In this document: positions 1 to 47,901 of the stretch, piece by piece
How the letters are laid out: every line of letters starts with the position of its first letter
How positions within the stretch are numbered: position 1 is the first letter of the stretch
Source of the DNA: Shinisaurus crocodilurus
Lineage: Eukaryota; Chordata; Lepidosauria; Squamata; Shinisauridae
Assembly: GCA_021292165.1 (NCBI GenBank)
Contig: CM037876.1
Span: forward strand, 107,780,324-107,844,323
DNA length: 64,000 nt
Direction: 5' to 3'
The notes under the pieces: model-generated
Seen by the model: the letters and a program-made list of their open reading frames with translations, nothing else
Database searches by the model: none
What the model was told of the DNA's origin: nothing
Made by a program: the position numbers and the translations under genes

Positions 1-492
1 CCCCACCTGACCTGGAGGGCGGGGAGAGCGGGAACTCAGGGGTAGAAAACCCCTCTCCCTTCCGGTAAAGGGTTGTTGGGAACCAGGGTGCATCGGGGCC
101 AGCTTCGTCCTTCAAGCGGCAGCCCGAATAAGCCAGTCTCATCCCCGGATCGGCCGACCCGGAGCCAGGCTGAAACTGACTAGGCGTAGAGTCTCTGATC
201 TGAGGTAACTGACGAGATTCAATCCGCTAGTCTAGGAGCCTGTTCATTGAGAAACGCAGGGGTCAACTAAGGTTGTGTTGACATTGTAGTATTCCTGGAG
301 AGCTGTTAGTTCCGTTCTGTATTTTGTGTAAATAAATAAAAGCCTTATCTGGTCATTTAAAGGGCTTCGGTTTCCTCTTGTGCGCGAAAGCCTCGTGGGT
401 GATCGCCAGTGCTCTTACGGGCTGTAACTCAGTGCCGGTTAACCCGTTAAGTGCCGAACTCACGCAAAGGATCCTGTTAGTGATCCTTCACA
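1..492 (+). mobile_element. 3' part of an LTR (LTR retrotransposon)
   Basis: The block has a poly(A)-signal cluster (AATAAATAAA at 331-340), then about 150 bp ending in TTCACA at 492. The final bases form an inverted repeat (467-488, AAGGATC arm). The segment CCGGTTAACCCGTTAA followed by AACTCACGCAAAGGA also occurs at about 21540-21575. An LTR of related end structure lies at 59.8-60.5 kb. The 5' end is outside the window. No primer-binding site or gag/pol frame follows, so it is probably a solo or truncated LTR. Class (gypsy or ERV) is not determined. Confidence 0.6.
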
Positions 493-884
493 CTTTTTTA
501 CTTGCAAATTCCTCAATTGTAGAATCAAGATTAAGCTCGTTCAGCAAACCATTTAGGGTCCCACCAGTGGCTTCAGCAGTTGGGAACAGACAGCGCAGAG
601 AACTACAGTAAGCTAGTTGCCTGATTTGCAATTCAAATTGCAACGCTGATTTCTAGCACCAGAGCCTAGATATGGCTTGCTGCAGGAAAACATACTTGCT
701 ATTTTCACGGCACGTTTTCATTTGTGGAACTTGAGGCTAAAAACGAAGCGAAGACACGTAGTTTCTTGATACACACATTTTTTTAAGGATAATTACAGGG
801 GTGGCGGTTAGGCGAAGTACCAAGGGACAAACCCACTCCTGAAGGCGGGCTGCACCAGAGTCCAACCCAGCCCCTCCTCTGTTT
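493..884. other. no recognisable feature
   Basis: Moderately AT-rich DNA between the LTR end and the CpG-rich block. I see no coding exon, splice-flanked frame, RNA gene or clear repeat here. Confidence 0.5.
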
Positions 885-1580
885 TTCCTCCCGCGCTCCC
901 CTATTCCATTCCCTATTATAGAAGCGCTTCCGGCGGCGTGGAGCATTCTGACATCCCCCGCACCCCGGTGACGTCAGCGCCGGGAGCAGTTGAGTGACGC
1001 TAGTGTGTAGGGGAACGTGGTGACGTATCCTATTTAAAGGTCCCCAAGTGGAGGATGGAGACGGAATAAGCAGGTGTTGCTGCCGCATGGGGGAGCGTGG
1101 TTGCAGAGTAACCGAGGGAGACTGCGCCGCGCAGCCCCGCAGGGAAAGCTGGGCCTGAGTGGAGCGGTAGACAGAGTGCCCCGCTCGGGTTGTTCACGCG
1201 CCGCAGCAGCGCACCCGTTCTCTCTCCGCTCACCCACCCACCGACTCCGCAACACGCTTTTTTCCTCTCTCCCTCTTTTTTTTTTTTTTTAGTGGCTGCG
1301 GGTGCCTGCGGGTGCCTGCGGAAGGGAGGGAGCGAAGCGACAGCAGGGCGCCCTCTCCCCTCCACCTGCGCTCCTCTTGCCCTCTCAGGCCCCGAGTGTG
1401 CGGGGAGTAGGCACTTTTCTGTTCAGTGCCCTGCACGGGAAACCGGCAAATGGAGAGAGTGAGGGAGCGACTGACTGAGGCGGAGGCGTGTGCGCGGGCG
1501 GGAGGAGTGGGGGAGAGGAGGTGTGAGGAGGATGTGAGCGGGCGGCGCGGAGAGGTTTTCGGAGGAGAGACGCTTGGGCC
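885..1580 (+). promoter_or_regulatory. CpG-rich promoter-like block with CRE and TATA motifs
   Basis: GC- and CpG-rich DNA in an otherwise AT-leaning window. It has a full CRE palindrome TGACGTCA at 969-976, further TGACG half-sites near 993 and 1021, and a TATA-like TATTTAAAG at 1031-1039 about 25-30 bp upstream of a plausible start at 1060-1070. A pyrimidine run with about 15 T and three copies of a 10-bp unit (GGTGCCTGCG-like, 1291-1320) lie downstream. It sits 1.5-2 kb before the first placed CPZ exon on the same strand, so it may be the CPZ promoter and 5' untranslated region. No signal-peptide frame follows cleanly. It could instead belong to a noncoding transcript or be a copied promoter. 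Confidence 0.45.
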
Positions 1581-1644
1581 TATTTTGTGGAAGGGGCCTG
1601 GAGCTGCAGCTCCAATAGCCCCTATCTTAATCCGGCCCTGGCCA

Positions 1645-1711
1645 ATGCTAGGGCCAGGCTGATCTTCTCCTTGCTGGTTTTCTTGCTGGGAGGGAAGGAG
1701 GGGTCAGTGTT
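1645..1711 (+). other. weak candidate for CPZ signal-peptide exon
   Basis: From 1659 one frame reads a hydrophobic run (LIFSLLVFLLGG) like a signal-peptide core, followed by KEGSVFESS. A donor-like GTGTTC after 1711 would give the phase needed to join the CPZ exon at 3030. An ATG lies at 1645 but is out of frame with the hydrophobic run by one base, and the donor is weak. A run like this can arise by chance and the 3' end of a MITE may abut it at about 1640. Treat as a lead only. Confidence 0.15.
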
Positions 1712-2175
1712 TGAGAGCAGTGTTCTTCCCTCCCTGCCTCTGGAGTAATAGAGCAACAGATGACCAGCAGGAAGACTAAAAAGGCAAATTATTACAGTTG
1801 GTCCTTGTCTACCCTTTTCATACCTAATAAGCAGGATGGAACAGCTTGGTTAAAGAGAAACAATGCACTGAGCAGCAAGAGAATCAAATCTAAAGCTGAG
1901 GCTAGATGCCTGGAGATGATTACCTCTGGGCCAAATGCAACATGGAACCCTACAACCAAGATGACCGCACTTTGGCAAACACAACACAAATTCAGATGCT
2001 TCCTATATCTAACGAAGACATATTTCTATGCCTACATCACACTTCCATGTACCGAGTCCTTGCAATGAAGAGCACAGAAAAATCTGCAGGCTAAAACAAA
2101 TTTTGAAAATGCATAGTAGGTCTCCAATATTCTGGTCTCCAATATTCCATTCATGGGCAAGGTGCTGGAGTGTGT
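1712..2175. other. no recognisable feature
   Basis: Intronic or upstream DNA with no exon, RNA gene or repeat that I can identify. Confidence 0.4.
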
Positions 2176-2362
2176 GTGGTGGCTTCAGTTCCCTGCCGGT
2201 GCGGAAAGAACCACGCTGGCTATGAGGTGGGGGGGTGGTCTGCACTCGGACTCCCCATTGCTTACCTCAGAAGGGATTTCTGAGGTCACAGTGGGGAACC
2301 CAAATTATCCTATGACACCCCCCCCCCGGCAAGATTGAAGGGCCATAGGATTGCACCCTGAG
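2176..2362. repeat. MITE fragment, GCAATCCTATGGCC family
   Basis: Contains a segment resembling CCGGTGCGGAAAGAACCACGC and ends with GGCCATAGGATTGCACC. The same modules recur at about 30600-30790, 37306-37755 and 59318-59480, always with the CCTATGGCC end, which marks a dispersed nonautonomous transposon family. Boundaries are approximate. Confidence 0.5.
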
Positions 2363-2439
2363 GCTGGTTACAGGGAGCACATGACTCCCCTGTGACAACT
2401 TTGCTGGCTACCGGTCTGTTTTTGGGCGCAACCAGTTCT

Positions 2440-2905
2440 GGTTAAGACCTATAAAAGCCGTATATGGCTTGGGACCAGGCTTCCTGAACGGCTGTTTTCT
2501 CCCATACAAACTTGCCCAGCAGGTTTTAACATCGTCAGGGGAGGCCCTTCTTTTGGTACTGCAGCTTTCAGAGGCATGTTTGGTGGCAACACAGGAGACG
2601 GCCTTCTCGGTGGCTGCTCCCAGGCTCTGGAACTCCCTGCTGAGGGAGGCTAAGTTGGTTTGCTCTCTGATGTCCTTCCACTGACAGGCAAAGGCATTTT
2701 ATTCAAGCAGGCTTTGGGTGTGTAAGCTGGTCTTTTGGGTTGGGTACCGTTTTTATTCTGTTATTGTTGTGCTTTTAATTGTGTTTTAATGTATTTGTTT
2801 TATTATTGTTTTAATCAAGTTTTTTTTTATTTGCCTCGAGTGCCTTTTTTCTTGATAGAAAGATGGGGTACAAAGCAAATACATACATAAATAAATAAAT
2901 ATTGT
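2440..2905 (+). mobile_element. L2-like LINE 3' end
   Basis: A degraded frame contains AFSVAAPRLWNSLL, the conserved C-terminal block of L2/CR1-group reverse-transcriptase ORFs. It is followed by a T-rich 3' untranslated region and an AAATAAATAAAT tail. Related copies occur at 8815-9640 and 22170-22945. The copy is 5'-truncated and lies just upstream of the first placed CPZ exon. The clade name is from the protein motif only. Confidence 0.6.
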
Positions 2906-3029
2906 TTTTCTAGACAAGCCACTGGTGAATGCATTCAATTAAAGCAGCCCTGTTATTTGCTACCAGGTTGTTTTAGGTTGATTACTGAATAAAGAAACAT
3001 TCATGTACTTATCTTCTCATTTCTCACAG

Positions 3030-40035
<37,006 letters not shown>

Positions 40036-40570
40036 ACGATTTTATGTTGCACCCTTCACGTGACCACACTACCAGTTAATTGTATTTCCAATACTACTTT
40101 GGATGTTAATGGAAGCATTTGGATCTGATCCATCTATTAAGATAACATTGACTTGCAATGGGTCTTCTGTGTTTTCTTTATTTCTCTGTTTACAAAAATG
40201 TATATTAAAATTAGTATGCTCTTAAAGCTTGAAGTTATGTAGCTGTTGTTCCCTAGCGTTGTTCACTGGCTTTCCCCATGCCAGTGTTGTTAATCATCAG
40301 ATTTATTATTTATTAGGAGCTAAAGTACCTGAAGAGAAATCCTTCTGATCCTTTAATGCATTTTCATACATGTCTTAGCACATTCATTACTGCAAGTGAA
40401 AACACCCTTTAGGAAAAATAGGAAAAGCCTTTTCTTCTATACCCATTACTTCCGCATAACTTGGTACATTAATTTCCCCATCTGAAATGGTTTCTTTAAA
40501 ACCATCTCTTAATATCTGGTCTGGTTTTCATGTAGGCTGCCGAGAACCATGAAATAAGAGGTCTCAATGT
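40036..40570 (+). other. CPZ 3' untranslated region (probable)
   Basis: Follows the stop codon. ATTAAA near 40204 is a possible poly(A) signal. An AATAAA at about 40753 lies in what looks like L1-derived DNA and is a less likely site. No downstream GT-rich motif is decisive. Confidence 0.5.
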
Positions 40571-40599
40571 AAGCTACCAGTGGCTTAAATGGGCCAACT

Positions 40600-41850
40600 G
40601 GATTCTAAGAGACTGAAAAGGACATTGTTCCCTTGCTAGACCTAGGAGGGGATGAGGGTGATGCTGGTGAAATCACTGACCTAACATGGTAGGCTAGCCC
40701 TGAACTCCTGACCCAAAACATGACTGATTCAACCAAAGCAACACCTGAAGCTAAATAAAATATGGCTCTTAGATGAGGGACCTGAAATCCTATTTTGCGG
40801 CAAGTGAAATCCAAGCAGTGCCAGTCAGTCCAAAGAATAGGAAGGCTCCACAATGGTGCATTAAAAAAATAGCCATTGGAAATGGAAGGCTGGGAACTGG
40901 TGGCTGAGATTTTGTCAGCTTGAACAGCTAAGACCTGACCACAGAAAGGGTCACCACAATTTAAGCCCGTAGAGGGCACAAAATCTCAGGAATGGTGGAA
41001 AAGCTTGCCAGCAGCATAGCAAAAATGAAGCGCTTTAACTCCACAAATGTCAATTAAGGTGATTTCAAAATCAAACGTAGACTTCTGACTGTACATGAAA
41101 GACCTCAAGAATTGAAGCAGGTGCTCCAATCTTCATATTCGTGGGGTCCAAGAATCTGCAGAAGGCCAAAACCTTTATGGAGAATTGGTTCAGGGATGTT
41201 TCCCCAGATTTGAACATGGACCCTATCAACCTAGAGCGAGAATACAGCCAGAGCCCTGTTTCCCAAATCCCCCGGTGGTGCACAGCCGCAATCCCAGAAG
41301 ATTAATTCAGAGTTCCATAAAGGACACCATTTTGTGCAATGTGAGGCAGCTTGAGAAGCATTGAATACAGAGAGGAAAGGGCCATGTTTTCCCCCAAGAA
41401 TTAAGCCCCAAAACACTCAAAAGAAGATGCTCATTTAAATACTTCACAGAACAGTTGAGGGGGGCTGACGTTAGATATCACTGGGGCTACCCATTCAAGC
41501 TCATAATTAACCAAGATGACACAATGCTCATAGTTTCTATTCACTAAGAAGCATGAAAGCTCCTGGCACTATTAAATCAGGAACCAGGAGAAGAAACAGC
41601 TAATCCAGATGAAGATGGAAAAGATGAAGATAAGCACCAACATAACGAATCCCATGGATGGATTAGAAAAAAAAGAAGCAGATTTTAAAAGAAGGATCTC
41701 ATCTAAGAAAAAGCAAACTGACGAAGGCATGGGAAATACTGTATGGCTACTGGGAAAGTCAGGAAGGACATAAAGGGAATATTTGTAGTTAAAACTTCTG
41801 AATATATAGCGTGTTGCTAACAAATTTTGTTAAAATAAAAGTTCAAGTCA
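40600..41850 (+). mobile_element. decayed L1, ORF1 region
   Basis: Around 41178-41250 one frame reads NWFRDVSPDLNMDPINLERE, which matches the conserved C-terminal part of L1 ORF1p (PDL..PINLERA). The frame is broken on both sides by stops. Upstream and downstream composition (A-rich, sense strand) fits an old L1 on the plus strand. It may be the 5' part of the same copy seen at 45304-46190. Confidence 0.65.
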
Positions 41851-42001
41851 CAGGTGGGCAAAGGGGGGTGAATAGGCTTATGGTTAAACTCCCATGTTTC
41901 ATTCCACTGGAGCCAGTGGTCTTAGGAGCTCAAGCGCAGAGATGAGCCAGTGGAATCCAGCTGATTAGATTCTTATTGTTATTTGTGAATCGTGATATAT
42001 A

Positions 42002-42258
42002 CAGGCAGTCCCTGAGTTAAGAACGTCCGTCCGACTTACAGACAACCCATACTTAAGAACAGACTTCTGGGTCCCCCGGTGCTACGCCGTTTATGTAGAG
42101 TACATAGCGTAGTATACACTACGCAATTTGAGTAATTTACGCAATTTGCGTAAATGCCAATTTAACGTATAGAATGCTATGCTGTTCCGACTTACATACA
42201 AATTCGACTTAAAGACATTCTTATGAACGGAATACGTTCATAACCTGGGGACTGCCTG
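42002..42258. mobile_element. Tigger-like MITE, copy 1
   Basis: The ends CAGGCAGTCCCTGAGTTAAG and CATAACCTGGGGACTGCCTG are inverted and bordered by TA. It contains GTCCGACTTACAGAC and TCCGACTTACATACAAATTC typical of Tigger-derived elements. A reversed copy is at 57598-58094. Confidence 0.88.
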
Positions 42259-42289
42259 TATTCTATGTGGGGAACACAGCAGTGCTGCA

Positions 42290-44340
42290 ACTGTCTCCCA
42301 CGCTTTCCCTCCCCCTCTGCAAGACGTGAACACTGTATCTTGTTTGAATTCCCCTGCCAAACACCAGAGAGCATTCTCCAACACATGCTGGGGAGGCGTT
42401 CATTCCCACTCAACCCACACAAGTGGGGTGCCAGGGTATGACACCCCCCCCATAGGTGAGTCAGGGATGGGGACTGTGGCTGAAATGTATAACTGCTGCA
42501 ATTGCTGGCCATTTCTCCCCACCTCCACCCCTTTGTAAGATGCGTACACTACTTTGAACTGCCGTGCGTACCCTCTTCCCTCCCAACAGCAAGGAGCGGC
42601 ATCCCTCACATGCAGGGAACCTCTTCCGCCAGGCCAGGTGCTCAACTCCAGCCATTTGCACTGCTGTCCCAAGCACTCATGAGCAGGGGTGAGCAACACA
42701 TGTCCCGTGAGCCACAGGCAGGCCCCCCTGGCCTTTTTTTTTTTTTTTTTTTTTGCGGCTGCCACTGAGAGAGCATGGTTCTCCCCTCCTGCCCATCCTC
42801 TTCTGCAGATTTGCTGAATCAACCAAGGATCCGACACAAAACAGATTGGACAACTGGGAGGAGAGAAGGGGATGCACAGGCCCTTCCAAGGTTGGGGGAT
42901 AGATGGGTAGGGAGGGGGGGAAACTCAGTGTGTGAGGCTCTCCTTGTACCATGCTGCTGCAGGATCGTGTCCATGTGGGCCTGCAGTGTTGTGCACCAGC
43001 TACAAGCTGCTGGCTGGTGGTAGTATCACTTGCTCCTTGCTCTTTCCCCTCTTCCTCTTCATGCTCTAGCATCACTTCAGGGCTGCCTGTGCTGTACTCA
43101 GCTGTCTATGGTGGTGGCGGGTGTGGGTGTGGCCTCAGACCACAAGGTGCCAGGCCGCAGCAGCTGGGCTGGTGAGGATGCTGGTGATGGAGTGGAAGCG
43201 ATGGTTGGTGTCCTGCAGTGCTGGGGGTATTGTGCAGGCCAGTGGCACCCACTGAGTGACCGCATCACTGGTGAGCTGTGTGGTGGCAGCTGTCGTGGCG
43301 GCCGTGAGAGGGTGGTATCGGTGTGAGTGTGCAGCCACAGCAGACCGGCCTCAGTCAGCTCCTGAGTCTCTGGCAAGCAAGTTCCCACTCTGCTCCCACC
43401 CGTGTTGCCTCCTGTCCCTGAAGATGGGCCTCCTTGCCTGCTCCCATATCTCTACCATGATGCCATCAGGGGTGGGAAGGTCAGCACCGGGCACAGCACC
43501 CTTCTCCCAGTGTCTGTGCTCCTAGTGGAAAGCTGATTGCTCAGTTTCCCACCAGCTGCACACCTGGGAGAGGGTCAGGCTGAACCGTCTCGTGGCCATC
43601 CTGGGCTGAACTTTCTCCCAGGCCTTAGCAACTGGGGGCTGTTGTGAGTTGCTCCTTCGCACTGCCTTGATCGGGGCACCAATGGCCTCCGGGCTGCAGA
43701 GGTGCTGTTTGCCACTTTCTGCAGCCGTGACCTGGCGCTCCTGGGACCTTTCAGGCAAAGACATCATCCGAATGAGTGCATGACGGCAGCAGGAGGCGTC
43801 TTCCCCAAACTATCCCCTGGAAATGTCCCAACATCCTCATGACATTCTGGCCATCACTGGGCAGCGGAGAGCCCCGTGTCTGCACCACCGACAGCTGTCT
43901 TGGTGCTGTCAGTCCCTGCAATGTCACTGTGCATCTCCACGGTGGATCCCAGCCTGAACCTGTGTCAGGGCGACTGGCACCCCATCTTCCTCCTTCCATG
44001 TGAACCCTCATTTTCCACCCTCTTCGTGCTAGCTAGCTCACTCATTTGGGCTGGGGGCCACCTTTGGCTGTATCCTGGGGGTTGGGGGGATGAACAAAAA
44101 AAAAGGGACGCACCCATCCTGGAGCTTGAACCGGCACCCTCCTGACCATCAGTGTGCCTTCCTTGCAGAGCCTTCAAAGAGCTGCAGCCTCAGGTATACG
44201 TATGCCGGGGCATATGGTTTGTGCTTCCTTTTTTTTTAAGGGAAGCATCCATGCTGGGGCTTGAGCCAGTGATCTTTCGATCCGTTCTATGCTTGCCTTA
44301 CTGAGAATGGGTTAGGTTGGTGGCTGAGCCTAACTGGCTC
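42290..44340. other. GC-rich unclassified block, probably transposon-derived
   Basis: A long GC-richer stretch with a 19-T run at about 42735. Several open frames exist on both strands (for example minus 43767-43522, with TRRFSLTLSQVCSWWETEQ) but none gives a domain I recognise and none has splice-bounded support. About 44095-44335 has two GAGCTTGAACC / GGGCTTGAGCCAGTGATC-type modules, tRNA-SINE-like. I assign no function. Confidence 0.3.
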
Positions 44341-44349
44341 TGCGTCCAG

Positions 44350-45090
44350 GAATCATAGAATCATAGAAAAGTAGAGTTGGAAAGGGCCTACAAGGCCATC
44401 GAGTCCAACCCCCTGCTCAATGCAGGAATCCAGGTCAAAGCATCTCTGACAGATGTCTGTCCAGCTGCACCTTGAATGCCTCCAGAGTGGGAGAGCCCAC
44501 CACCTCCCTAGGTAGTTGGTTCCATTGTCTTATTGCTCTGACAGTCAGGAAATTTTTCCTGATGTTTAGGTGGAATCTAGGTTCCTGTAACTTGAGCCCA
44601 TTATTCCGTGTCCTGGAAACTGGGATGATCGAGAAGAGATCCTGGCCCTCCTCTCTGTGGCAACCCTTCAAGTACTGGAAGAGTGCGATCATATCTCCCC
44701 TCAGTCTCCTCTTCTGAAGGCTAAACATGCCCAGTTCTTTCAGTCTCTCCTCATCGGGCCTTGTTCCAAGTCCCTTTATCATCCTTGTTGCCCTCCTCTG
44801 AACCCTCTCCAGTTTGTCTATGTCCTTCTTAAAGTGTGGTGCCCAGAACTGGATGCAGTACTCAAGATGAGGCCTAACCAGTGCTGAGTAAAGGGGAATT
44901 ATCACTTCACGCGATTTGGAAGCTGTACTTCTATTAATACAGCCCAAAATTGCATATGCCTTCTTTGCAGCCACATCGCATTGCTGGCTCATATTCAGTT
45001 TGTGATCTACCACTATTCCCAGATCCTTCTCACTTGTGGTATTGTTGAGCCAAGTGTTCCCCATTCTGTAACTCTGCATTGCCCACACGT
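44350..45090 (-). mobile_element. CR1 LINE, 3' third with long open ORF2 frame
   Basis: A 217-codon minus-strand frame (45088-44435) reads SEKDLGIVVDHKLNMSQQC, SALVRPHLEYCIQFWAPHFK, DIDKLERVQRRATRMIKGLG and TVRAIRQWNQLPREVV, the classic CR1 ORF2 C-terminus. The short 3' untranslated region ends in the CCAACTCTACTTTTCTATGA / TTCTATGATTC tail at about 44350. It is 5'-truncated, but the open frame suggests a fairly recent insertion. Confidence 0.95.
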
Positions 45091-45303
45091 TCCCAGATGG
45101 GAGGCTGGGGCTGAGGGCGCAGTGAAGCTGGGACGCATGTGCTATTTTCTCATTGACTCTATGCTCTGCTGCTTGTTTCCCCCCTCACATTTCTGCCTTC
45201 TCATGCTGGTCCAAAGAGGAATTGCATGTGGTGGAGATAGCGCTGGTGTAGTGGCGGTGTGGCAGAAATGTGCAGGTAGGGCTGTTCTGCCCAAGAGGAA
45301 ATA

Positions 45304-46190
45304 ACAATAGGAGAAATTTCAAAAATTACAAATCCCCAAGCACAGGCAGTTGTTCGGGAGATTTCTACTGAAAAGATGAAGGAATCCTTTCCCTGCATAC
45401 AGCCAACCCATTCAATGAAATTCCGGAAGGAGGCAAAAATCAGACTCATCATGGCAAATGTCCAGAACAACAGTAGTCCTCGGACTAGGAAAGGACATGG
45501 AAAGGGAACTCATGCTGCCCCATGAAATCAACCAGGGATCCAGAATATCTACAGAGTTATAGGAGAGAAAGTAAGCAATTTGCCCCCAACCTATATAAAA
45601 TCAGATCAAATGGGTTTCATGAAAAAAAAGAAAAGAAAAGATGGGCCAAATCAGAAGGCTACTTAATGTGATCAATGTTAGTCATATGGGAAAACAACAT
45701 GTGGCCATACTGTCTCTGGATGGAATCTGCTACCACAGGACGTAGTGAGGGACACCAATCTGGGTGGCTTTAAAGGGGGATTAGACAAATGCATGGAGGA
45801 GAAGGCCATCAATGGCTACTGGTCCTGGATGGCTGTATATTATCCCTAGATTTAGAGGCAGAGTGCCTGTGTACACCAGTCGCTGGGGGACATGGGCGGG
45901 AGGGTGCTGTCGCACTCATGTCCTGCTTGTGGGTTTCCCGCGGGCAGCTGGTGGGCCACTGTGCTAACAGAATGCTGGGCTAGATGGACCCGTGGTCTGA
46001 TCCATCAGGGCTCTTCTTATGTTCTTATGATACAACCAAGGCTACTGACAAATTGGAATGGCCACTTTTAGCTGAATTGCTTAAAATAATGAAAATGGGG
46101 AACAAGTTCATTGTAAGAAGAATTACTAAATTGTACCAGTGCAATCACACATCAATATGAATAAATGGCTATGACTCTCAAGTAACATAG
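45304..46190 (+). mobile_element. decayed L1, reverse-transcriptase region, split by CR1
   Basis: Fragments read IKSDQMGF (45595-45625), RRLLNVINVS (with a frame change) and VAILSL before the CR1 insert. After it come KATDKLEWPLLAELLKIMKM and GNKFIVRRITKLYQCNHTSI, matching the L1 palm region around the AFDKVEW motif. Stops and indels show an old copy. Together with 40600-41850 it is probably one L1 disrupted by later insertions. Confidence 0.75.
45722..46030 (+). mobile_element. CR1 3' end of a second subfamily, nested in L1
   Basis: Contains TGGGTGGCTTTAAAGGGGGA, GGCCATCAATGGCTACTGG, ATGGACCCGTGGTCTGATCC and GCTCTTCTTATGTTCTTATG, a CR1 3' untranslated region and tail. It splits the L1 reading frame between VAILSL and KATDKLEW. 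Confidence 0.88.
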
Positions 46191-46261
46191 GAAGAGACAC
46201 TAAACTAGGATGCCTTTTATCCCTGCTGCTATGTTCCTTTTCTATAGACCTAGCTCAGAGT

Positions 46262-46500
46262 TAGGCAACCTTTTCAGGCCTGCGGTTGCTTTGGTTGTTT
46301 TCATCTGGGCCCATCTGTCAGGTTTTGTGTGTGTGTGGGGGGGGGATTTTCTAAATGAGGCATTTATTGTGCACTCAATGATTCCTCACTCATGGTAGTT
46401 TGTGGATGCTTTACATTACATTGTCATCCTCCAGGTCCTCTCCTGTTCTTTGCAACCATTTTCATGGCTTTTTTTAGATTGAAGAAAGTGTGGTATTATC
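46262..46500. repeat. MITE fragment
   Basis: TTAGGCAACCTTTTCAGGCC and the GTTGCTTTGG region resemble the left end of the element at 38937. The rest is unclear. Confidence 0.35.
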
Positions 46501-47460
46501 TGTGAATGGCAGAATGAAACTGTGGAGGAAGGGGTGGCTGGCTGGCCCACCACACCCCCACCCTTTCCTACTCCAAAGGAACCAAGACCCCCTGAGATCT
46601 CAAGATACCAGATTGCCAGCCTCAGCTGTCTGCAACCCTACTTGGATCTCTGTTCAGGGACTCGCCTTCAATTCTGTAACCTGGATTTAGATACTGAACT
46701 CACAGAGTACTACAAAACCCATGTGGGGTAAAACCACGACAAGGTTTATTCTGGTAGCATTTAAACAACAAGATTAGGGGAAATGAGAGAAGTACAAAAG
46801 AGAGACAGAGAGACACTTTGGCACACAGAAATAGAGCTAAAAAAACCAATAAGACCTGATTCCTTAATATCTCTCAGGCACACACCTGTTACCTGAGGGT
46901 GTTCTCTTCAAGGGTTAGCTCCAGCACAGCCTTGTTGCCCGAGGGAGATTACCACACCTACCCGAAGGTCCGAGATGGGTAAAACTCCCACAAGACTTGC
47001 CTTCACTAGAGCCCTCAATCAGCTAATTTTACCAGGAGCAACCTGGGGTCGGATCCTGAGGGGGGCCCCCCCTGAAGGCTTGGGCCCCTCTTTGGCGCGC
47101 CGCCATCACCCAACAGCCAGGGTAGCCGGTAGCCACGCGATCCAGGACCAAAGAACAAAGACCAAAACCCACGCTTTGGGAAATATCTCTTCCCCCCTCC
47201 CCCTTTCTGTAGCTTTCCTGCCTTCAGCCAATTAGATTGAACTTCACCTGGCCAGTCAGGATGAGGGAGGCTCATGAGTCATGCCTCATGGCTTACTGGG
47301 TTTGAACTACATTTACATATGCAAGCTTTCAGCCTGGCTCCTCTGGACTCCCAGGCACCACCCATTCAAGAGGAACTATTCACACACACACACACACACC
47401 AGCCTTCACACATGAGGGTGTGTGTGTGTGTGTGTGTGTGTGCATGCATGCAGGAACCCC
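46501..47460 (-). mobile_element. LTR, antisense, relative of 59787-60500
   Basis: On the minus strand it has AATAAACCTTGTCGTGGTTT then TACCCCACATGG, like the plus-strand LTR near 60310-60345. An upstream GTGAAGTTCAATCTAATTGG segment parallels GAAGTTCATCCTGATTGGCT near 60006. It ends TTCACA-like at about 46501. Boundaries are approximate. No internal region is attached, so it is probably a solo LTR. Confidence 0.6.
47378..47445. repeat. CA then TG microsatellite pair
   Basis: ACACACACACAC at about 47382-47399 faces GTGTGTGTGTGT at about 47418-47441, with CATGAGG between. The inverted arrangement could form a hairpin. A second GTGTGTGTG tract is at about 47533. Confidence 0.85.
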
Positions 47461-47901
47461 CAAAGGCCCCTAACTATGCACACGCTAACTATGCACACCC
47501 CACCCACCCCAGCCGGTTCACACATGAGGTGAGTGTGTGTGTGTGAGAACCCCCAAAGGCTCTTTTCTTCACAGAAACCCATGTGTATTTGTGCAATTCT
47601 GCTATACCACAGTACCACCTAGTGGTTATGTAATGGAGCATATAGAAATGCAGAGTAAGAAAGACCCTAGAAAAAAAACATGTAAAGGAGCTGATCTTAA
47701 TCTCGTAAAGAATCTGGAAGCAGAAGCTCCGGTAAAATGGCAGGTTGAAAGCCTCATGTAGAAAAGTCCTCTCTGTTCTTGACCGCCCCCCTTTGCCCAT
47801 ATTCTCTCTGTTCTTGCCCACCTTTTTTTTCTCCCTCTACCCCCTACCATCACTTCTAGAAGCCTGGGTAAGTCTTGGCATGTTCTTTGCTAAGAGACAT
47901 T

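Noticed and set aside
1426..1662. Open frame of 78 codons in the CpG block
   Set aside because: Arg/Glu/Gly-rich composition of a GC-rich untranslated region. No domain, no signal peptide and no splice continuity with CPZ.
43098..44011. Possible transposase in the GC-rich block at 43-44 kb
   Set aside because: Several frames are open but none shows a catalytic motif I recognise, and both strands are equally open. Left as unclassified.
44435..45088. 217-codon minus-strand frame as a host gene
   Set aside because: The sequence is the CR1 ORF2 C-terminus and is followed by a CR1 3' tail.
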